Shown: positions 8,615-18,037, numbered from the stretch's first letter. The stretch: DNA of 64,000 bases from Spirochaetales bacterium Spiro_12 (GCA_001603165.1 LVBN01000065.1:1-64000); one strand, 5' to 3'. Numbers and translations: made by a program. The notes: generated by a model from the sequence alone, not told the origin.

Positions 8615-9499
8615 ATGAAACCAAATAAAAGAATATCGATGAAAATATCTCATTATTTGGGAGAGTTATCAATACTTTTTTCCGCCTTATTTTTATCGCT
8701 CGGTGCTGTTTTTGCAAAATTAGTTAATAACTCATCAAATATCCATTCATTGGAAATATCTTTTGTGAGGTTTTTTGTCGGATTATGTATAATCGTCCCG
8801 TATATGTTATCCAAGAAAAAATACCTAAAACCGGTTAAGATGAAATATATATTAGCACGGTCAGTATTAAATACATTTTCAATAGTGTTATTTTTCCTTG
8901 GTATACAATATACAAGTATAACCAAAGCAAATATGCTAAATATGACATCACCTGTTTTTGTGTTCTTCCTTGCTCCTTTCTTAAACAAGGAAAAACAAGG
9001 ATTATCTGGGATAGTCTACCTTTTTTTTGTGATGATAGGAGCATATTTTATTATTGACCCTGATTTTCAAAACTTTCAAATAGGAGATTCTTTCGCTCTG
9101 CTATCAGGGATTGCGGCGGGGATTTCAACCTCAGCACTTAGAGAAGCAAGAAAATACGACAGTACTTCTGTTATTCTTTTTTATCTTTATCTTTTTGCGA
9201 CACTTATCGGTTTTTTTATGACTATTCCTGTTTTTATTGTTCCTTCATTGCACATATTAATCTTAATAGTAATTTCGGGAGTTTTTGGTGTTTTCGGTCA
9301 AATTACTATGAGCTGGGGGTTTTCTAGGGTAGACGCCTGCATGGGATCAGTTATTTCAGCATCCAGAATTCTATTTAGCGGAATAATAGGGATTCTTATC
9401 TTTGCAGATCCGCTGAATATAAAAATTGTGATAGGTGGTCTGTTAATTGTAACTGCGTTAATTGGAGTAAGCGGAATAATTAAAAGGCCAATAAAATAG
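8615..9499 (+). CDS. DMT-superfamily (EamA) metabolite permease
   Basis: A 294-residue membrane protein with about ten hydrophobic segments in two similar halves, typical of EamA-type drug/metabolite transporters. The first half has the family's ALFLSLGAVFAKL start and the second repeat starts near SFALLSGIAAGISTS. It begins immediately after the ThDP enzyme's stop codon, so it is translationally linked; ATG 8639 is an alternative start. It may export an end product or take up a substrate. Very AT-rich codon use. Positions 9500-9709 downstream hold no recognisable gene and mark an abrupt change to GC-rich sequence. Confidence 0.87.
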   Translation: MKPNKRISMKISHYLGELSILFSALFLSLGAVFAKLVNNSSNIHSLEISFVRFFVGLCIIVPYMLSKKKYLKPVKMKYILARSVLNTFSIVLFFLGIQYTSITKANMLNMTSPVFVFFLAPFLNKEKQGLSGIVYLFFVMIGAYFIIDPDFQNFQIGDSFALLSGIAAGISTSALREARKYDSTSVILFYLYLFATLIGFFMTIPVFIVPSLHILILIVISGVFGVFGQITMSWGFSRVDACMGSVISASRILFSGIIGILIFADPLNIKIVIGGLLIVTALIGVSGIIKRPIK

Positions 9500-9709
9500 A
9501 TTTTCTCGCAATACTTTTTTCATGGCCTGCCAACTTTTCACCCATATGTGTGGCTGTATATACTATTATTCTGCGATGATACGATTGTTCACCGATTGGG
9601 GTGCTGGGCGGCGTGGGTCGATTGGCGTGGATTTGGCAAGCCGAGGTTTGACCATTGGCGCGTACGATATGCAGAACAGAACGGACCAACACTAAGAAGG
9701 AGAGGGATT

Positions 9710-10786
9710 ATGCAGGAAAAGGCAAACGGACAGTTTTACGCCCCCAAGGGCAAGGCGGCGCCGGTCTGCGCCAAGGGCGAGTTCAAGGTGGGCGTCATCG
9801 GGCTGGAGCACGGCCATATCTACGGCATGTGCAACGGGCTTTCCGAGGCGGGCGCCGAAATCCTGAGTGTCTGGGATCCCGATCCGGCTAAAGTGGAGGC
9901 CTTCGTAAAGGCCTTTCCCGGGTCCCGGCCGGCATCCTCGGAGAAAGAGGTCCTCGAGGCCGGAGATCTGCATATGATCGCCGGAGCCCCCATCCCCTGC
10001 GAACGGGGAGCCCTGGGCCTGAAGGTCATGGCCCAGGGCAAAGACTACTTCTGCGACAAGCCGCCCCTGACCACCCTGGAGGATGTTGCCGCCTGCCGGA
10101 AGGCTGTGGCCGAGACCGGGCGCAAGTTCGCCGTCTACTATAGCGAGCGGCTTCACGTAGAGGCCGCGGTCTATGCCGAAAAACTGGTCGCCGAGGGAGC
10201 CATCGGCAAGGTGATCCAGATCATCGGCACCGGGCCGCATAGAATCAGTCTGCCCACCAGGCCCGAATGGTTTTTCGACAGGAAAAAGTACGGCGGCATC
10301 CTGGTGGACCTGGGCTGCCACCATATCGAGCAGATTCTTTTCTTCGCCGGGGCGAAGAACGCCCGCATCACCTCATCCAGGGTGACGAGCTACAAGTACA
10401 CCCAATATCCGGATTTCGAGGACTTCGGCGACGCTTCCTTGGTCACCGACAACGGAGTTTCGGCCTACATGACCGTCCACTGGTTCACCCCCGACGGCCT
10501 GGGGGCCTGGGGCGACGGCCGCACCTTCATTCAGGGCACGGAGGGTTACCTGGAGCTACGGAAGTACATCGATGTGGCGGCCGATCCCGAGGGCGATCAC
10601 GTGATCCTGGTCAATAACGAGGGCGAATACCACTACAAAGTGGCGGGCACCGTCGGGTTTCCCTTTTTCGGCCGTCTGGTACGGGATTGCCTGGACCGGA
10701 GCGAGACCTCCATGAGCCAGGAGATTGTCTTCAACGCCATCGAATTGGCCATCAAGGCCCAGGAACAAGCCTGGGCCCGGAATTAG
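9710..10786 (+). CDS. Gfo/Idh/MocA-family oxidoreductase (first copy)
   Basis: A 358-residue NAD(P)-dependent sugar-type dehydrogenase. The Rossmann start reads VGVIGLEHGHIYG (27-39), a variant of the usual glycine motif with histidines. The catalytic-lysine motif is CDKPPLTT (D116-K117-P118) instead of the common EKP, and a histidine pair GCHHIEQ sits in the substrate domain. It opens a seven-gene GC-rich operon. The ATG at 9710 follows AAGGAGAGGG; an upstream open extension from 9548 is AT-rich and unlike the family. Substrate unknown. Confidence 0.9.
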   Translation: MQEKANGQFYAPKGKAAPVCAKGEFKVGVIGLEHGHIYGMCNGLSEAGAEILSVWDPDPAKVEAFVKAFPGSRPASSEKEVLEAGDLHMIAGAPIPCERGALGLKVMAQGKDYFCDKPPLTTLEDVAACRKAVAETGRKFAVYYSERLHVEAAVYAEKLVAEGAIGKVIQIIGTGPHRISLPTRPEWFFDRKKYGGILVDLGCHHIEQILFFAGAKNARITSSRVTSYKYTQYPDFEDFGDASLVTDNGVSAYMTVHWFTPDGLGAWGDGRTFIQGTEGYLELRKYIDVAADPEGDHVILVNNEGEYHYKVAGTVGFPFFGRLVRDCLDRSETSMSQEIVFNAIELAIKAQEQAWARN

Positions 10787-10831
10787 CCTTTCCTTGACAT
10801 AGGGTGAGGATGGAACGTACAAAGGAAGGCG

Positions 10832-11674
10832 ATGAAATATTCGGTCTGCAATGAACTATTCGGCGAGCTGCCGCTGGCCCAGGCCTGCGCGATTATCCGC
10901 CAGGCGGGCTTCGATGGGGTGGAGTTCGCGCCCTATACGGTCTTCGGCGATCTCTCCTCCGGCGGGATAAACAAGGGGGTCCTCGAAGTAAGGCGTGTGC
11001 TGGACGGCGAGGGGCTGGCCTACGCTGGCTTCCACTGGCTCATGGCCAAGCCCGGGGGCTTGCATTTCGCCGCCCTTGATCCGGCCGTTCGCTCTAAGTC
11101 CTTGGATCACCTCAAGCGTCTGATCGATGCCTCGGGCAGGCTGGGCGGGGGAAACCTTATCCTGGGATCGCCCCGGCAGCGGAGCGGCTTTCCCGGCCGC
11201 AGCGCCCGGGACGCCCTCGGGTATTTGGAAGAAGGCCTGGCTTCGGTGGCCGATACGCTTTCGGATTGTTCCTCCTTTCTCTTGATCGAGCAGCTTTCCG
11301 CCGATCAGACCGACGTGGTCACCAGCTTCGAGGAAGCCGCCGCCATGGTGGATCGTATCGGGTCGCCCTGGGTGTCGAGCATGTTCGATTTTCATAACGC
11401 TGCCGGACTTCCTCAGCGCTGGGACGAAATCATAGGACGCTACGCTTCCTACATTCGCCATGTGCACCTGAACGAGGTGGACGGCAGGGCGCCGGGTACC
11501 GGAAGGTCGGATTACGCGACTGCCTGGAAGGCTCTCAAGGATTCGGGTTACTCCGGCTGGGGCAGCATCGAAATATTCGAAATACCGCCGGATCCCAAGA
11601 CGATGCTGGAGCAATCACGGGCGCTCTTCAGGCGTCTGGACGGGGAAGAAGATACACAGGGGAGGGACAAATGA
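10832..11674 (+). CDS. Sugar phosphate isomerase/epimerase-like TIM barrel (first copy)
   Basis: A 280-residue AP-endonuclease-2-type TIM barrel. It starts with MKYSVCNELFGELPLAQACA and contains the typical metal/substrate strands FDGVEFAPY, SFLLIEQLS, SMFDFHNAAG, IRHVHLNEVDGR and GWGSIEIFE, giving the expected E-D-H-E metal site along the barrel. Members isomerise or epimerise keto sugars and inositol derivatives. It overlaps the next gene by 4 nt (ATGA), so the two are co-translated. Confidence 0.88.
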   Translation: MKYSVCNELFGELPLAQACAIIRQAGFDGVEFAPYTVFGDLSSGGINKGVLEVRRVLDGEGLAYAGFHWLMAKPGGLHFAALDPAVRSKSLDHLKRLIDASGRLGGGNLILGSPRQRSGFPGRSARDALGYLEEGLASVADTLSDCSSFLLIEQLSADQTDVVTSFEEAAAMVDRIGSPWVSSMFDFHNAAGLPQRWDEIIGRYASYIRHVHLNEVDGRAPGTGRSDYATAWKALKDSGYSGWGSIEIFEIPPDPKTMLEQSRALFRRLDGEEDTQGRDK

Positions 11675-12714
11675 ACTTCGGGATAGTAGGTACAGGACTT
11701 ATCGCTGAATTCCATGCCAAGGCCTTGAAGGAGATACCGGGCGCCAAGATAGTGGCCTGCCTGGACAAGGTACCCGAGCGGGCCCAGGCTTTCGCCAGGG
11801 CCCATGGCTGCGCCGCCTACGACAACCTGGGGGCCTTTTTGGCGCATAAGGGCCTCCAGACGGTGAACGTCTGCACCCCTTCGGGGCTGCACCTTGACGC
11901 CGCCCTTCCGGCGGCGGCGGCGGGCAAGCACCTGGTCATCGAAAAGCCCCTGGAGACCACCGGGGAGCGTTGCGGCAAAATCGTCGAGGCCTGCCGGGCC
12001 GCCGGCGTCACTCTGGCCGGCATCTTCCCCTCCCGTTTCCACGGCTCCGCCTCGGCCATCAAGGCGGCCCTGGAGGCCGGACGCTTCGGCAAGCTCACCA
12101 TGGGCTCGGCTTACGTCAAATGGTGGCGGGACCAGGAGTATTACAGCAAGGGCGGCTGGAAGGGCACCAAAGCCCTGGACGGCGGCGGGGCGCTGATAAA
12201 TCAGTCCATCCACGCCGTGGACCTGCTGCTCTGGTTCATGGGCGAGGCCGACGAGGTCTGCGCCTGGACAGGCACGATCGGCCACGAAGGCATCGAAGTG
12301 GAGGATAACGCCGTCGCCTCGATCCGTTTCAAAAACGGGGCGCTGGGAGTGATCCAGGGTTCCACGGCGGTCTGGCCGGGCTTTCTCAAGCGCGTGGAAG
12401 TCTCGGGGCTCGCCGGCAGCGCGATCATGGAAGAAGAAAACCTGCTCTTCTGGAAATTCAAGGACGAAAGCCCGGCGGATCAGGAAATACGAAAGCTGTA
12501 CGCCAGCGCCACCTCCTCGGGGGGAGGGGCTTCGGACCCCGCCGCCATCGGTTATCACGGGCACAAGCTCCAGCTCATGGACTTTATCGACGCGGCGGAA
12601 AGAGGCAAGAAGCCCTTGGTGGACGGGATCGAGGCTGCCAAGGCTGTGTGCCTGATCGAGGCAATCTACCGGAGTGCCGAGTCGGGCCGACCGGTAAAGG
12701 TGAAATGTCTGTGA
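11671..12714 (+). CDS. Gfo/Idh/MocA-family oxidoreductase (second copy)
   Basis: A 347-residue protein with a canonical Rossmann motif (FGIVGTGLIAEFHAKAL, 3-19), EKP triad E91-K92-P93 and the C-terminal GGALINQSIHAVDLLLW segment carrying the usual catalytic histidine. Predicted to oxidise or reduce a hydroxyl/keto group of a cyclic sugar or inositol with NAD(P). Overlaps both flanking isomerase genes, which suggests a coupled oxidation-isomerisation. Confidence 0.92.
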   Translation: MNFGIVGTGLIAEFHAKALKEIPGAKIVACLDKVPERAQAFARAHGCAAYDNLGAFLAHKGLQTVNVCTPSGLHLDAALPAAAAGKHLVIEKPLETTGERCGKIVEACRAAGVTLAGIFPSRFHGSASAIKAALEAGRFGKLTMGSAYVKWWRDQEYYSKGGWKGTKALDGGGALINQSIHAVDLLLWFMGEADEVCAWTGTIGHEGIEVEDNAVASIRFKNGALGVIQGSTAVWPGFLKRVEVSGLAGSAIMEEENLLFWKFKDESPADQEIRKLYASATSSGGGASDPAAIGYHGHKLQLMDFIDAAERGKKPLVDGIEAAKAVCLIEAIYRSAESGRPVKVKCL

Positions 12715-13631
12715 TACAATTAAGCGGATTCGCCGACGAAGCGGCCGACGGCATCGCCGGCCAGATAGAAGTGATCAAGGCCCTGGGCTGGAAAGGCATC
12801 GAATTGCGGAGCGTGGATGGAATCAATGCCCACGACCTGTCCGAAAAGGACTTCGGTGCCGTCTGTCGCGCCCTGGACAAGGCAGGTATCCAGGCGAACT
12901 GCCTGGGTTCCACCATCGCCAACTGGGGCAAAAAGGTGGATGAGGACTTCGGCGCCACCATGGCCACCGTGGAGCGGTCGATTGCGCGCATGAAGACCCT
13001 CGGGACGAAGATGGTCCGCATCATGAGCTACGCCATAGACCTGGACGAGCATGGCCGCCCCCTGGCTGACCAACGCTTCGCTGAGCGTGTTTCCAGGCTG
13101 AACACGATCTGCGGGCGTTTCGCCGCCGAAGGCATGACGCCGGTGCACGAAAACTGCCTTAACTACGGCGGCATGAGCTGGGGCCACAGCCTGGAGCTCC
13201 TCGACGCGGTGCCCTCCTTGCGTCTGGTCTTCGATACCGGAAATCCCGGCTTCACCCCTGATTTTTCAAAATCCTATCCTTATCCTAATCAGGATGCCTG
13301 GGAAGCTTGGGAAAAGCTCAAATCCAAGGTGGTCCATCTTCACGTCAAGGATGGCTGGCGCAGCCCTGAAACCGGAGAGGAAACCTACGTCTATCCGGGC
13401 GAGGGGCCTTCGAGGGTCGCCGATATCCTGGCCGACTGCCTGGCTTCGGGCTACTCCGGCTGGCTCACCATCGAGCCCCACATGGCCGTGGTCTTCCACG
13501 ATGCCTCGGTGCAATCCCCCGCGGAGCGACGGAAAGCAATATTCATCGAGTACGGCCGCCGGGTCGAAGCGATGCTCGAAGACCTGGGAGCCAAGGTGGC
13601 CGGCGGAACGGCGACCACCTGCCGGGCCTAA
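12705..13631 (+). CDS. Sugar phosphate isomerase/epimerase-like TIM barrel (second copy)
   Basis: A 308-residue TIM-barrel protein of the xylose-isomerase-like family, with GWKGIELRSVDG, PVHENCLNYGG, LVFDTGNPGF, VVHLHVKDGW and GWLTIEPHM spanning the metal-ligand strands. The ATG at 12705 is preferred because it begins right before the first barrel strand (IQLSGFADEA); it overlaps the previous gene by 10 nt. It differs clearly from the 10.8 kb copy, so the two probably act on different intermediates. Confidence 0.9.
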   Translation: MSVIQLSGFADEAADGIAGQIEVIKALGWKGIELRSVDGINAHDLSEKDFGAVCRALDKAGIQANCLGSTIANWGKKVDEDFGATMATVERSIARMKTLGTKMVRIMSYAIDLDEHGRPLADQRFAERVSRLNTICGRFAAEGMTPVHENCLNYGGMSWGHSLELLDAVPSLRLVFDTGNPGFTPDFSKSYPYPNQDAWEAWEKLKSKVVHLHVKDGWRSPETGEETYVYPGEGPSRVADILADCLASGYSGWLTIEPHMAVVFHDASVQSPAERRKAIFIEYGRRVEAMLEDLGAKVAGGTATTCRA

Positions 13632-13640
13632 GGAGAAGGC

Positions 13641-14888
13641 ATGAGCGACGCGCGATCCTTGGCACTGCTTATCCACAACGGAAGGCTGGTCACTTCGGGG
13701 CGCCAGTACCCCGGCGGAGGTCTCTTCGCAAAAGGCGGCCGTATCGTCAAGATATTGAGGAACGACGACGAAGTTGCGCGATTTAAAAGCTCCTTGAAGC
13801 ACTCTGAAGTCGGCCGGCGCCATGAGTTGCGAATAATCGACGTAGGCGGCGACTATATCGCCCCGGGCTTCGTGGATATCCATTGCCACGGCGGCGGGGG
13901 CTACGATTTCATGGACGGTACGCTTGAGTCCGTGGTGGGGGCGGGCAAAACGCACCTTGCCCACGGCACAACCTGTCTCTTCCCCACCACCCTGGCCAGT
14001 ACCACCGAATCGCTCGATCGGGCGATCCGAAGCTTCCGGGAAGCCAAGCGGGTGGACGAGGGCCTCCCGGATTTCCCCGGACTTCATCTGGAAGGCCCTT
14101 ATTTCTCCATGGCCCAACGGGGCGCCCAGGATCCTAGGCACATACGGAATCCCGATCCCGCCGAATACAGGCCTTTTTTCAAGTACGCCAAGGACATCGC
14201 CCGCTGGACCCTCGCCCCCGAACTTCCCGGAGCCCTGGAAATGGCCCGGGAACTCAAGGCTCGGGGCATTTTGCCGGCCATAGGCCACAGCGACGCCGAC
14301 TACGAACAGGTGCTGGAGGGATGGAAAAACGGCTTCGCCTTGGTGACGCACCTTTACTCGGGCATGTCGATCGTGCATCGTATCAAGGGCTGGCGCCACG
14401 CCGGCGTGGTGGAAAGCGCCTATCTCATCGACGATATGGCGGTGGAAGTCATCGCCGACGGCTGTCATCTGCCGGCGAGCCTCTTGCGGCTTGTCTGCAA
14501 GATCAAGAGGCCCGAAAAAATCTGTCTGGTCACCGACGCGATGCGCGCAGCCGGACTTCCCGAGGGCGAGTATCTCCTGGGCAGCAAGGAGGACGGACAA
14601 AAAGCCATAGTCCGGGACGGCGTGGCCTGGACCGCCTCTGCCGACGCCTTCGCGGGCAGCGTGGCCACCGCCGAGCGCCTGGTGCGCACCATGGTCCAGC
14701 AGGCTGGCGTATCCGTTGAAAAAGCCCTGCAGATGGCCAGCGCCTCGCCCGCCAAGGTTATGGGTGTCCATGCCCGGAAGGGCTCCCTCGCCGCGGGCAA
14801 GGACGCCGATGTCGTCTGCCTCGATGAAACGTTTACCGTAAAGGCGGTCGTCGCCAGGGGGAGAGTAGAATCATGCGCGTATCGGTAA
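13641..14888 (+). CDS. nagA: N-acetylglucosamine-6-phosphate deacetylase-type amidohydrolase
   Basis: A 415-residue amidohydrolase. H81 and H83 (DIHCHGGGGYDFMDG) correspond to the NagA strand-1 metal motif; further landmarks are LHLEGPYFS, IGHSDADYEQ, THLYSGMS and CLVTDAMRAAGLPEG with the catalytic aspartate. NagA removes acetate from GlcNAc-6-phosphate. The classical THLFNAM motif is altered to THLYSGM, so the true substrate may be a related N-acetylated sugar. No glucosamine-6-phosphate deaminase or sugar kinase lies nearby, which makes a standard GlcNAc pathway less certain. Ribosome site TAAGGAGAAGG. Confidence 0.87.
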   Translation: MSDARSLALLIHNGRLVTSGRQYPGGGLFAKGGRIVKILRNDDEVARFKSSLKHSEVGRRHELRIIDVGGDYIAPGFVDIHCHGGGGYDFMDGTLESVVGAGKTHLAHGTTCLFPTTLASTTESLDRAIRSFREAKRVDEGLPDFPGLHLEGPYFSMAQRGAQDPRHIRNPDPAEYRPFFKYAKDIARWTLAPELPGALEMARELKARGILPAIGHSDADYEQVLEGWKNGFALVTHLYSGMSIVHRIKGWRHAGVVESAYLIDDMAVEVIADGCHLPASLLRLVCKIKRPEKICLVTDAMRAAGLPEGEYLLGSKEDGQKAIVRDGVAWTASADAFAGSVATAERLVRTMVQQAGVSVEKALQMASASPAKVMGVHARKGSLAAGKDADVVCLDETFTVKAVVARGRVESCAYR

Positions 14889-15907
14889 AGAACGAAGCGG
14901 AACTTGAAGAATTCATGTCCCGTCCCTCGGCCAGGCTTGTCGACTATGTGGCGGGCTTGGATGGAGACATCGCCATCGTGGGGGCCGCCGGCAAGATCGG
15001 CGTAACCCTGGCCATGATGGCTTCCCGGGCGGTCAAGGCGGCCAGGACGGCGAAGAAGGTTTATGCCGTATCCCGTTTTTCCGATCCTTCGGCCAGGGAG
15101 AGAATAGAAAAGGAAGGGGTGACTGCGATAGCCTGCGACTTGCTGGATCAGGACGCGGTCGCAAAGCTTCCAAAGGCGGCTAACGTACTTTTCCTGGCGG
15201 GGCGTAAGTTCGGCACCCAGGGAGCCCAGGACCTCACCTGGGCCACCAATACCCTGGCCCCCGCCAATGTCGCGCGGCGCTATTCCAAGAGCAGGATCGT
15301 CGCGTACTCCACCGGCTGCGTCTACGATTTTACCAGCGCGGTCTCGGGAGGTTCGGTGGAACGCGACCCGCCGGAAGCCACAGGGGAATACGCGCAATCG
15401 ACCCTGGGCAGGGAGCGGGTCTTCGAATACTACTCCCGGGCATTCGGCACCAAGGTCTGCCAGTTCAGGCTCAACTACGCCATCGATCTCCGCTACGGCG
15501 TGTTGCGCGACATCGCCGATAAAGTCTACGCAGGTCTTCCGGTGGATCTCTCCTCGCCCAGCTACAATTGTATCTGGCAGGGAGACGTGCTGGAACGCAC
15601 AATACTTTCTCTGGCGTTATGCGACTCACCTCCCGTCATCCTCAACATTTCAGGCCCCGAAACCGCCTCGGTGCGCTGGACTGCCGGGGAATTCGCCCTG
15701 CGTTTCGGCAAACCGGCTGTTTTCAAGGGCGAGGAAAGACCCGAGGCGAGGACCTATCTCAACAACGCCGCCAAATCGTTCAAGATCTTCGGCTACCCAA
15801 CGGTGAGCCTTTTGGAAATGATAGACATGACAGCGGAATGGATAGCCTCGGGCGGATCGTCCCTGGGCAAACCCACTCATTTTGAAGTGACCGACGGAAA
15901 ATACTAA
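14873..15907 (+). CDS. NAD-dependent epimerase/dehydratase-like protein with altered active site
   Basis: A 344-residue extended-SDR protein with a nucleotide-binding start (IAIVGAAGKIGVTLAMM, 34-50) and AYSTGCVYD at 144-152. The region that normally carries the YxxxK dyad reads GEYAQSTLGRERVFEYY: Y173 is present but the lysine position is T177. Either the enzyme uses other residues or it is a binding protein. It overlaps nagA by 16 nt and has GGGGAGAG upstream of its ATG. Confidence 0.8.
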   Translation: MRVSVKNEAELEEFMSRPSARLVDYVAGLDGDIAIVGAAGKIGVTLAMMASRAVKAARTAKKVYAVSRFSDPSARERIEKEGVTAIACDLLDQDAVAKLPKAANVLFLAGRKFGTQGAQDLTWATNTLAPANVARRYSKSRIVAYSTGCVYDFTSAVSGGSVERDPPEATGEYAQSTLGRERVFEYYSRAFGTKVCQFRLNYAIDLRYGVLRDIADKVYAGLPVDLSSPSYNCIWQGDVLERTILSLALCDSPPVILNISGPETASVRWTAGEFALRFGKPAVFKGEERPEARTYLNNAAKSFKIFGYPTVSLLEMIDMTAEWIASGGSSLGKPTHFEVTDGKY

Positions 15908-15927
15908 AGACGAAAAGGATGAACCAT

Positions 15928-17022
15928 ATGACCATAGCACAGCTGCCCGAGTTCGTACGCAGGCGTATAAAGGAAGGAACCGTAATCCCCGCCATGCCCT
16001 TGGCTCTCAAGGCCGATCGAAGCTATAACGAAGTCAGGCAACGCGCCCTGGTGCGCTACTATATCGATGCGGGCTCGGGCGGCATAGCCGTGGGCGTCCA
16101 CTCCACCCAGTTCGAAATCCGCGATCCCGAAATAAACCTTTTCGAGAAGGTCTTGTCCGGCGTCTCGACGATGATCGACGAATATTCGGCCGAGCGCTCC
16201 CGGCCTATGATCAAGATCGGCGGCATCTGTGGCCGCACGGAGCAAGCTCTCGCCGAGGCTAAGTTCCTGGTCGGCCAAGGCTACCATGCCGGCCTCATGA
16301 GCATGGCGGCCTTTGGGGGCGATCCTGCGCTCAAGGAAAACTCCATCGAAGCCATGATCGACCATTGCCGCGCCGTAGCCGAAGTGATCCCCCTGGTGGG
16401 CTTCTACCTCCAGCCGGACGTTGGCGGGCGCGTCCTGCCCTACGAATTCTGGAGGGCCTTCGCCATGATCGACAACGTCCTGGCCATTAAAATGGCCCCC
16501 TTCAACCGCTACCGCACCCTCGACGTTGTGCGCGCCGTCTGCGACTCTGGCAAGGAAGATACGATCGCTCTCTACACCGGCAACGACGACCACATCGTCC
16601 TCGACCTGCTCACCGAGTACCGTGTCGTGGGTCCTGGCGGGAGCGAAAAGCGGGTCCGCATCGTCGGCGGTCTTTTGGGGCAGTGGTGCCTCTGGACCAG
16701 GAAGGCCGTGGAGCTCCACGCCGCCCTGCGCGATTACGCAGGCAACGGCAGGGACATTCCCCAGGCGCTCTTAACCTACGCCGAAGAACTCACCGACGCC
16801 AACGCCGCCGTCTTCGACTCGGCCAACCGCTTTGCCGGCTGCATCCCGGGCATTCACGAAGTCCTGCGCCGCCAGGGCCTCCTGGAAGGCACCTGGTGTC
16901 TCAACCCCAAGGAAGTCCTGTCCCCGGGCCAGGCCGAGGAAATAGACCGCGTCTGTCGCTCCTACCCCTTCCTTACCGATGATGCCTTTGTAAAGGAAAA
17001 TCTGGAGGGCTGGCTGGCTTAG
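15928..17022 (+). CDS. Dihydrodipicolinate synthase-family aldolase/lyase-like protein
   Basis: A 364-residue TIM-barrel protein resembling the DHDPS/N-acetylneuraminate lyase superfamily, longer than the usual 290-300 residues. The Schiff-base lysine is probably in LAIKMAPFNRYRT, and the upstream VGFYLQPDVGG would hold the conserved tyrosine. Such enzymes split or form 2-oxoacid aldols; here it could cleave the final sugar-acid intermediate of the operon. ATG 15928 is preferred over 15919 because the AAAAGGA site is 8 nt upstream of it. Confidence 0.8.
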   Translation: MTIAQLPEFVRRRIKEGTVIPAMPLALKADRSYNEVRQRALVRYYIDAGSGGIAVGVHSTQFEIRDPEINLFEKVLSGVSTMIDEYSAERSRPMIKIGGICGRTEQALAEAKFLVGQGYHAGLMSMAAFGGDPALKENSIEAMIDHCRAVAEVIPLVGFYLQPDVGGRVLPYEFWRAFAMIDNVLAIKMAPFNRYRTLDVVRAVCDSGKEDTIALYTGNDDHIVLDLLTEYRVVGPGGSEKRVRIVGGLLGQWCLWTRKAVELHAALRDYAGNGRDIPQALLTYAEELTDANAAVFDSANRFAGCIPGIHEVLRRQGLLEGTWCLNPKEVLSPGQAEEIDRVCRSYPFLTDDAFVKENLEGWLA

Positions 17023-17206
17023 AGGACTATGGTCAATAGACCCCCGGGCCTAAAATTTTTGTGTTATATATCAAAGATAGTGACATTACCTGCCTATTTG
17101 TATTATATTCATACTCGTTGTAGCAGTCGGACCATCATCGAAAAATATACTTTTGGGGGCGCGTGCAATTCGTATAGACCAGGCGCTTAACGAGGCAGAG
17201 GATAGT

Positions 17207-17902
17207 ATGGAAATAAAAACGCATATTGATTTTGAATTTTTCCTGCGATTTGCCGAAGGGCTGCAGAAATTTCTGGGCGATAAGTGTGAAATTGTCATCC
17301 ATGACTTTCGAAAAGGCTTCGAACATACCATCGTGCATATCATCAACGGCCAACTGAGCGGGCGCGATGTGGGCGGACCGCCCCGGGGAGCCATGATTTC
17401 CAATTCCGGAAAGGACATAGAGCCGTTTAAGGAAAGCCGCATATACTTCTACCATGGAACGAATGGCCGTTCGGGACAGATCTTCAAGTCCTGCACGACG
17501 CTTATTTGCGATGAAAACCGAAAAATCATCGGGTCGATATGCCTGAATCTCGAAATGACGGATTTCATCCTTGCGCAAAACGCCCTTCAGAATTTTGTTC
17601 AGTACACTAACCCGGACCTCTCTTCTTTAAAGGAAGAGGATATCGCATTCGAAAACGTTGACGATGTGATGCGATATTATATGGAACAATGTGAGCAAAT
17701 TGTGGGCAAGCCGATGTCTTTGATGAACAAACGGGAAAAGATCAAAGCGCTGGAGTATCTGGAAGGCAAGGGCGTGTTTAAGATAACAAAAGCGAGCGTG
17801 CTTTTGTGTAAAGCCTTTAATGTATCCAAATTTACTCTTTACAATTATCTTGAGGAAGCAAAAAGCCTTCGCGAGCCCCAGGACCCTGAAACAGTCAAAT
17901 AA
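17207..17902 (+). CDS. YheO/DauR-family transcriptional regulator (second copy)
   Basis: A 231-residue regulator homologous to the one at 0.2 kb: PAS-like domain with DKCEIVIHD and LSGRDVGGP, and C-terminal HTH in GVFKITKASVLLCKAFNVSK followed by FTLYNYLEE. The ATG at 17207 is chosen because the family N-terminus starts there; the frame is open to 17153. A plausible promoter (GTGACA, 17 nt, TTATAT at 17080-17108) lies upstream. It precedes the AbgT-to-LarA cluster and probably regulates it. Confidence 0.87.
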   Translation: MEIKTHIDFEFFLRFAEGLQKFLGDKCEIVIHDFRKGFEHTIVHIINGQLSGRDVGGPPRGAMISNSGKDIEPFKESRIYFYHGTNGRSGQIFKSCTTLICDENRKIIGSICLNLEMTDFILAQNALQNFVQYTNPDLSSLKEEDIAFENVDDVMRYYMEQCEQIVGKPMSLMNKREKIKALEYLEGKGVFKITKASVLLCKAFNVSKFTLYNYLEEAKSLREPQDPETVK

Positions 17903-18037
17903 TTCGAAGGGGCAACTTGGCTTTTAAGGGCTTGGATGGTCTTGCCCGGCGGGCCTTCCCTAATCGCAAAATTCCTCGTGGCGCCTTGAAAAAACCGCTC
18001 TTCATTTTCGTCATTTACCTGGCAATTTTGCCAGACC

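Noticed and set aside
13266-14771. 501-codon open frame on the - strand
   Set aside because: Antisense to the isomerase and nagA genes, which have clear active sites. Long shadow frames are expected in GC-rich sequence.
17023-17060. Terminator after the DHDPS-like gene
   Set aside because: GGTC-AATA-GACC and a TTTTT tract are present, but the stem is only 4 bp and separated from the T-tract by a GC-rich segment.
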